Below, piece by piece: positions 60,993 to 64,000 of a DNA stretch of 64,000 bases. Every line of letters starts with the position of its first letter. The stretch's first letter is position 1. The translations under genes and the position numbers were made by a program. Below the pieces are notes generated by a model. It ran no database searches, was not told the DNA's origin, and saw nothing but the letters and a program-made list of their open reading frames with translations. Source of the stretch: Margaritifera margaritifera (Eukaryota; Mollusca; Bivalvia; Unionida; Margaritiferidae); assembly GCA_029931535.1 (NCBI GenBank), contig JAQPZY010000646.1:62001-126000 (forward strand), in the 5' to 3' direction.

Positions 60993-61055
60993 AAAATCCG
61001 CGGCCCTTTTCATAAAATCCATGGCCCTTTTTATAAAATCCGTGGCCCTTTTCAT
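60993..61055. repeat. Three tandem 21-bp units
   Basis: AAAATCCGCGGCCCTTTTCAT, AAAATCCATGGCCCTTTTTAT-like and AAAATCCGTGGCCCTTTTCAT-like units follow without gaps, then AAAATCTGAG. Short array, differences at two or three positions. Confidence 0.93.
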
Positions 61056-61302
61056 AAAATCTGAGATAGAAGTTTCATAGTTATGACACAGATTTCGCTG
61101 TCTATGCGCAATATGATCTTCCTCTCATTCATTAAACTGTGACATATTTGTATTTATCATCACTTTATAGCGGTTTTTCTTGCATGCTTTGTAACAGCTT
61201 CTTTCACAATTTAAAAAAAAATTATTTATTATTTTTTAAATATTCCCATACCAAATTTAGCCAGAATAACAAACTTCAGCAAAGAGGACTGAGGTGGTAA
61301 AA

Positions 61303-61304
<2 letters not shown>

Positions 61305-61383
<79 letters not shown>
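61305..61383. repeat. (AT)n microsatellite
   Basis: About 39 AT units, directly followed by the first recognisable base of the B3 element. Confidence 0.97.
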
Positions 61384-61384
<1 letters not shown>

Positions 61385-61390
61385 CGTCTT

Positions 61391-62020
61391 ACGTGAAATC
61401 AATGCTGCGTTGCAGCGTGTTGTTGCAAACACAACCCTGAGCGTTACCTCGATAATCACAATATCGTAAACGAAACCGGAATTCGATGTAACTTTCGCTA
61501 CACAAATCACTGCAGGGGAATCAGGCACACTCGAGATCGCATTAGCGTCGTTGCGAGTTTATTACAGTTGGTCTAATATCCGATCACAATCGTCGGACAG
61601 TGGTGTCACCTGGAATAATATTGAACTTCCCGCGGGAGGGTACAATATGGAATCGATCAATGAAGAGATTCGACGGAGAATCACATTGGTGACCAACAAA
61701 GACTCTAACATTTCCATACGTGAACACGAGCCAACACTCAGCTCTGTCATTGCGATCGAATCTGCGCCGTACGCGGTTGACATCGCACGGTCGTCAATAA
61801 GAACAATTTGAGGTTAGCCGGAAGACATTCCCGCGGACAAACGATTTTTAAGCATGGGATACCATATCGCGCCTGACATTGTCAATATTACCTCAACGAT
61901 TCAGATCAATTTAACCTGTGACGTCATCAGTGGGAGTTATGCAAGCGGAGCTCGCTCAAGCGTGGCTTCTCAAGGTTATATACTGCTTGGGTTTTCCCCA
62001 ACTGTGGAGTTGGTAATTTG
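61391..62020 (+). pseudogene. Penton-like minor capsid protein of B3
   Basis: Reads REINAALQRVVANTTLSV, a stop near 61468, TLEIALASLRVYYSWSNIRS, GVTWNNIELPAGGYNMESIN and EPTLSSVIAIESAPYAVDIA, with a stop at about 61809 and loose similarity to 62020. Parallel to B2 26190-26863 but the middle (NIELPAGGYNMESINEEIRR) is intact here and lost there. Beta-rich, single jelly-roll candidate. Confidence 0.65.
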
Positions 62021-62181
62021 ATATCAGTTATTCGCGCGACCGCTATATCTACCATGTCATAATCATCGGTTGACGCATATTAGTTTCACCCTTGTGGACC
62101 TGGACGGGCACATGTTGGACCTGCGCGTGAGACTTTGACAAAACAACTGTACATTCGAGATCGACCTGACATTTAAATATA

Positions 62182-62682
62182 ATGACAGTCGTACGTGGAC
62201 GTGTGATGCCAGTGCGTGTTGTAAACGGAAGGAAACCCGTTAACGCGACATATTACGGAACTGGCCTTGGTGATGTTGTGCAGAGATTGTTCACAGGCAC
62301 ACCCAAAGTGCTAGCGGCGTTGACATCGCGCGCTGCACCAATTGCTAAAAAAGTTGCAATGCGAGTCGTTGATAGCAGCAAAAACGTTGCTTCGGATCGG
62401 TTTAAAAGTCTGGGATCGCAGGCGTTTCAATCGCTTCGAGATCGATTACAACGACTGGTTACTCGGGCAATGCGGGTAGAACTAAAACCATTACACTTCC
62501 ATCGACAGAAACAGTGCCCGCACCAGTCAGTAAAATCATCAATGAAGCTGCTCAACAACGTATCGCTGAATCAGCGATTGCAAATCTGGCAATGGGAAGT
62601 GGATTACAGTTGTGGACGCGAGTGGCCAAGCCACCAACGCCCTCTCACAAAAAGGTATTAGACGAACTCAATAATGTATAAG
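62182..62682 (+). pseudogene. Core/membrane-active protein of B3 (pVI/pX-like)
   Basis: The ATG in AATATAATGACAG, as in B2. TVVRGRVMPVRVVNGRK, YYGTGLGDVVQRLFTGTPKV amphipathic helix, AAPIAKKVAMRVVDSSK. One base shift near 62470 to the frame that reads KIINEAAQQRIAESAIANLA and ends KKVLDELNNV at TAA (about 62680). Eleven bases separate it from the capsid ATG. The full length is about 165 codons. Confidence 0.65.
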
Positions 62683-62691
62683 TGAAAACAA

Positions 62692-64000
62692 TGGCCCGAT
62701 TCAAAGATACATCCGATACCGCGTTTGACACGGACACGCCTGTGTTGGTAGATAGGAGCAAAAAAGATTTTCAGTATTATTCGTATCCGTCTAGAGACCT
62801 CAGGCCATTAAAACAAGAATTAAAAGTGCAGGACGCCTCTCGGTAATTTCTCCCGTGTGAGGCTTTCCTGGAAATCGAGGGAAAACTTATACGTGACAAC
62901 AACGCTGATTACGATGCCAATACCAAGGTCGGATTTGTTAGCAACGGCATCATGGCGTTGTTTGACATCGCACGTTATTCCATCGACGGAAAGGAAATTG
63001 AAGCAATTCTCGACAACGTTGATGTTGCTACAACAATTCTCGGACTTGCTAGATACAGTGATGATTACGCGAGGTCTGCTGGCCCTTCTATGATGTTTCA
63101 CAAGAATGGATCCGATAATGTATATCATATTCAGCATATTATTGGAAATGTCAAAAGCGCAGTACCAGATGCAGCAACGCCTGCTATAGTTGCCATCAAT
63201 GCTAATTTCAACCTTGGATTTGCGCAGCGCCAAGGACAACTCGAGGGAGCCTTACTGAGGTTTTCGTGTGCGATTCCTCTCAGACATATATTTGGATTCT
63301 GCAGGGATTTCCGCAAGGTTATTTTCGGGGCCAAACACACTCTCACCTTAACTCGTAAGGGCAACGCAAACGATGTAATTTGGCGTGCTAATTGTGTCGC
63401 TGCTGGCAAAGTTGAGTTGTCAGCATTAATATTGTGGATGCTCGTGCTAACCCCTTCACTGGTCACAGAAAACCATTTGTTGTCGTTTATGAGTTCTGGA
63501 ACCGCGTCAACGTTGTCGTTTCTCACGCACACCACAGACTCGCACACGACAACTAATATTCTGGGACAGTTTACATGGTAAATGAATACCCAACATGGCC
63601 TTAGCGCACCAAAACACGTGTTCGTGGTGTTTCAAAATGCTAATAGAGACAATGACCAAGAGAAAAGTAAAATGAATTTGACAAGTTTAGGAGTGTCTGA
63701 AGTTTCTTTGCGGTTACACGGTCATCAGGAACCCTCTGAAGAAATTTTGCTTAACTTCACAGACAAATCAAGTCACACGTGCATATCATAATATGTGGTC
63801 ATACCTGGACCGGCATCAAAACATTGACACGTGTCTGCAGATTTCGCAGCACGACTTTCCTACGTTGTACCCGATTTATTACTTTTCATTGGAACACCTG
63901 GAGTTGTTCAGACAGTCCACGGTTGACATGTACTTTCATGCACATATAGGTGGGCCAATTGACGCCGCCAGTTACAGATGCTTTGCTTTGATTCTTTCTG
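62692..64000 (+). pseudogene. Major capsid protein of B3, 3' end outside the window
   Basis: The ATG at 62692 begins MARFKDTSDTAFDTDTPVLV. TAA at about 62844, then FLEIEGKLIRDNNADYDANT and a long clean frame 62952-63581 with ATTILGLARYSDDYARSAG, NFNLGFAQRQGQLEGA, LTLTRKGNANDVIWRANC, SGTASTLSFLTHTTDSHT. After a stop at 63579-63581 the same frame continues PKHVFVVFQNANRD and SLGVSEVSLRLHGHQEPSEE. QISQHDFPTLYPIYYFS and HAHIGGPIDAASYRCFA follow after a shift, up to the window end. Confidence 0.75.

Larger units (their letters stand above)
61385..64000 (+). mobile_element. Polinton-like element B3, left-truncated, runs off the window
   Basis: Similarity to B2 starts abruptly at 61385 (B2 about 26195) and continues in order through penton, core protein and capsid to the window end. 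The 5' part (PolB, integrase, ATPase) is missing; an (AT)n tract occupies the junction. Same strand as B2. Better preserved than B2 in the capsid gene. Confidence 0.85.

Noticed and set aside
61229..61528. Open frame of Ile-Tyr repeats
   Set aside because: Translation of the (AT)n tract.

Overview
The window is repeat-dense nuclear DNA of an animal, most likely a marine invertebrate. It has no operons and no bacterial signals. It holds degenerate non-LTR retrotransposons, MITE-like repeats, microsatellites and several Maverick/Polinton (adintovirus-like) elements, which are integrated relatives of DNA viruses with protein-primed DNA polymerase. I see no ordinary host gene. Almost all coding content belongs to mobile elements, and most of it is broken.

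Layout: 1-3.95 kb is a decayed non-LTR element on the minus strand. 4.0-4.28 kb holds a two-unit repeat. About 4.43-10.2 kb is a truncated, GC-rich Polinton (B1). 10.2-12.96 kb is AT-rich with microsatellites and a diverged tandem repeat. 12964-32991 is a full-length but decayed Polinton (B2) with roughly 380-bp terminal inverted repeats (TIRs), each capped by a 200-bp palindrome; a 3.6-kb DNA transposon (17415-21039) interrupts its DNA polymerase. About 33.34-33.84 kb plus 55.53-58.14 kb are the two halves of one LINE, split by a second Polinton (A, 33842-55525). Polinton A has 61-bp TIRs and a perfect 6-bp target duplication (CCCCAG). Retrotransposon sequence (about 34.77-38.06 kb) has inserted inside A. 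58.1-61.4 kb is noncoding with a clean hAT-type MITE. 61385-64000 is the start of a third copy of the B lineage (B3), cut by the window end.

Polinton A carries the classical set: PolB, chromodomain integrase, packaging ATPase, double-jelly-roll major capsid, penton, adenain-type protease, a membrane-active core protein and a two-helix membrane protein. It adds an accessory block on the right: two BIR (IAP-like) proteins, three copies of an F-box-like LP.ELR.RI domain, a zinc-knuckle protein, and small basic or coiled-coil proteins. Seven in-frame stops and several frameshifts show it is recently dead. B2 has the same functional set in a different lineage and order: PolB, then opposite-strand integrase and a PLA2-like domain, then ATPase, penton, core protein, capsid and protease, followed by fibre-like repeat and membrane proteins.

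The most striking observation is that the three outermost genes of Polinton A end in histone-type 3' processing signals: a 16-nt stem-loop with UUUC loop, ACCCA-like flank and a purine-rich U7 target. The encoded proteins share a basic KR-RP motif. This suggests replication-dependent, histone-like expression of a viral gene module.
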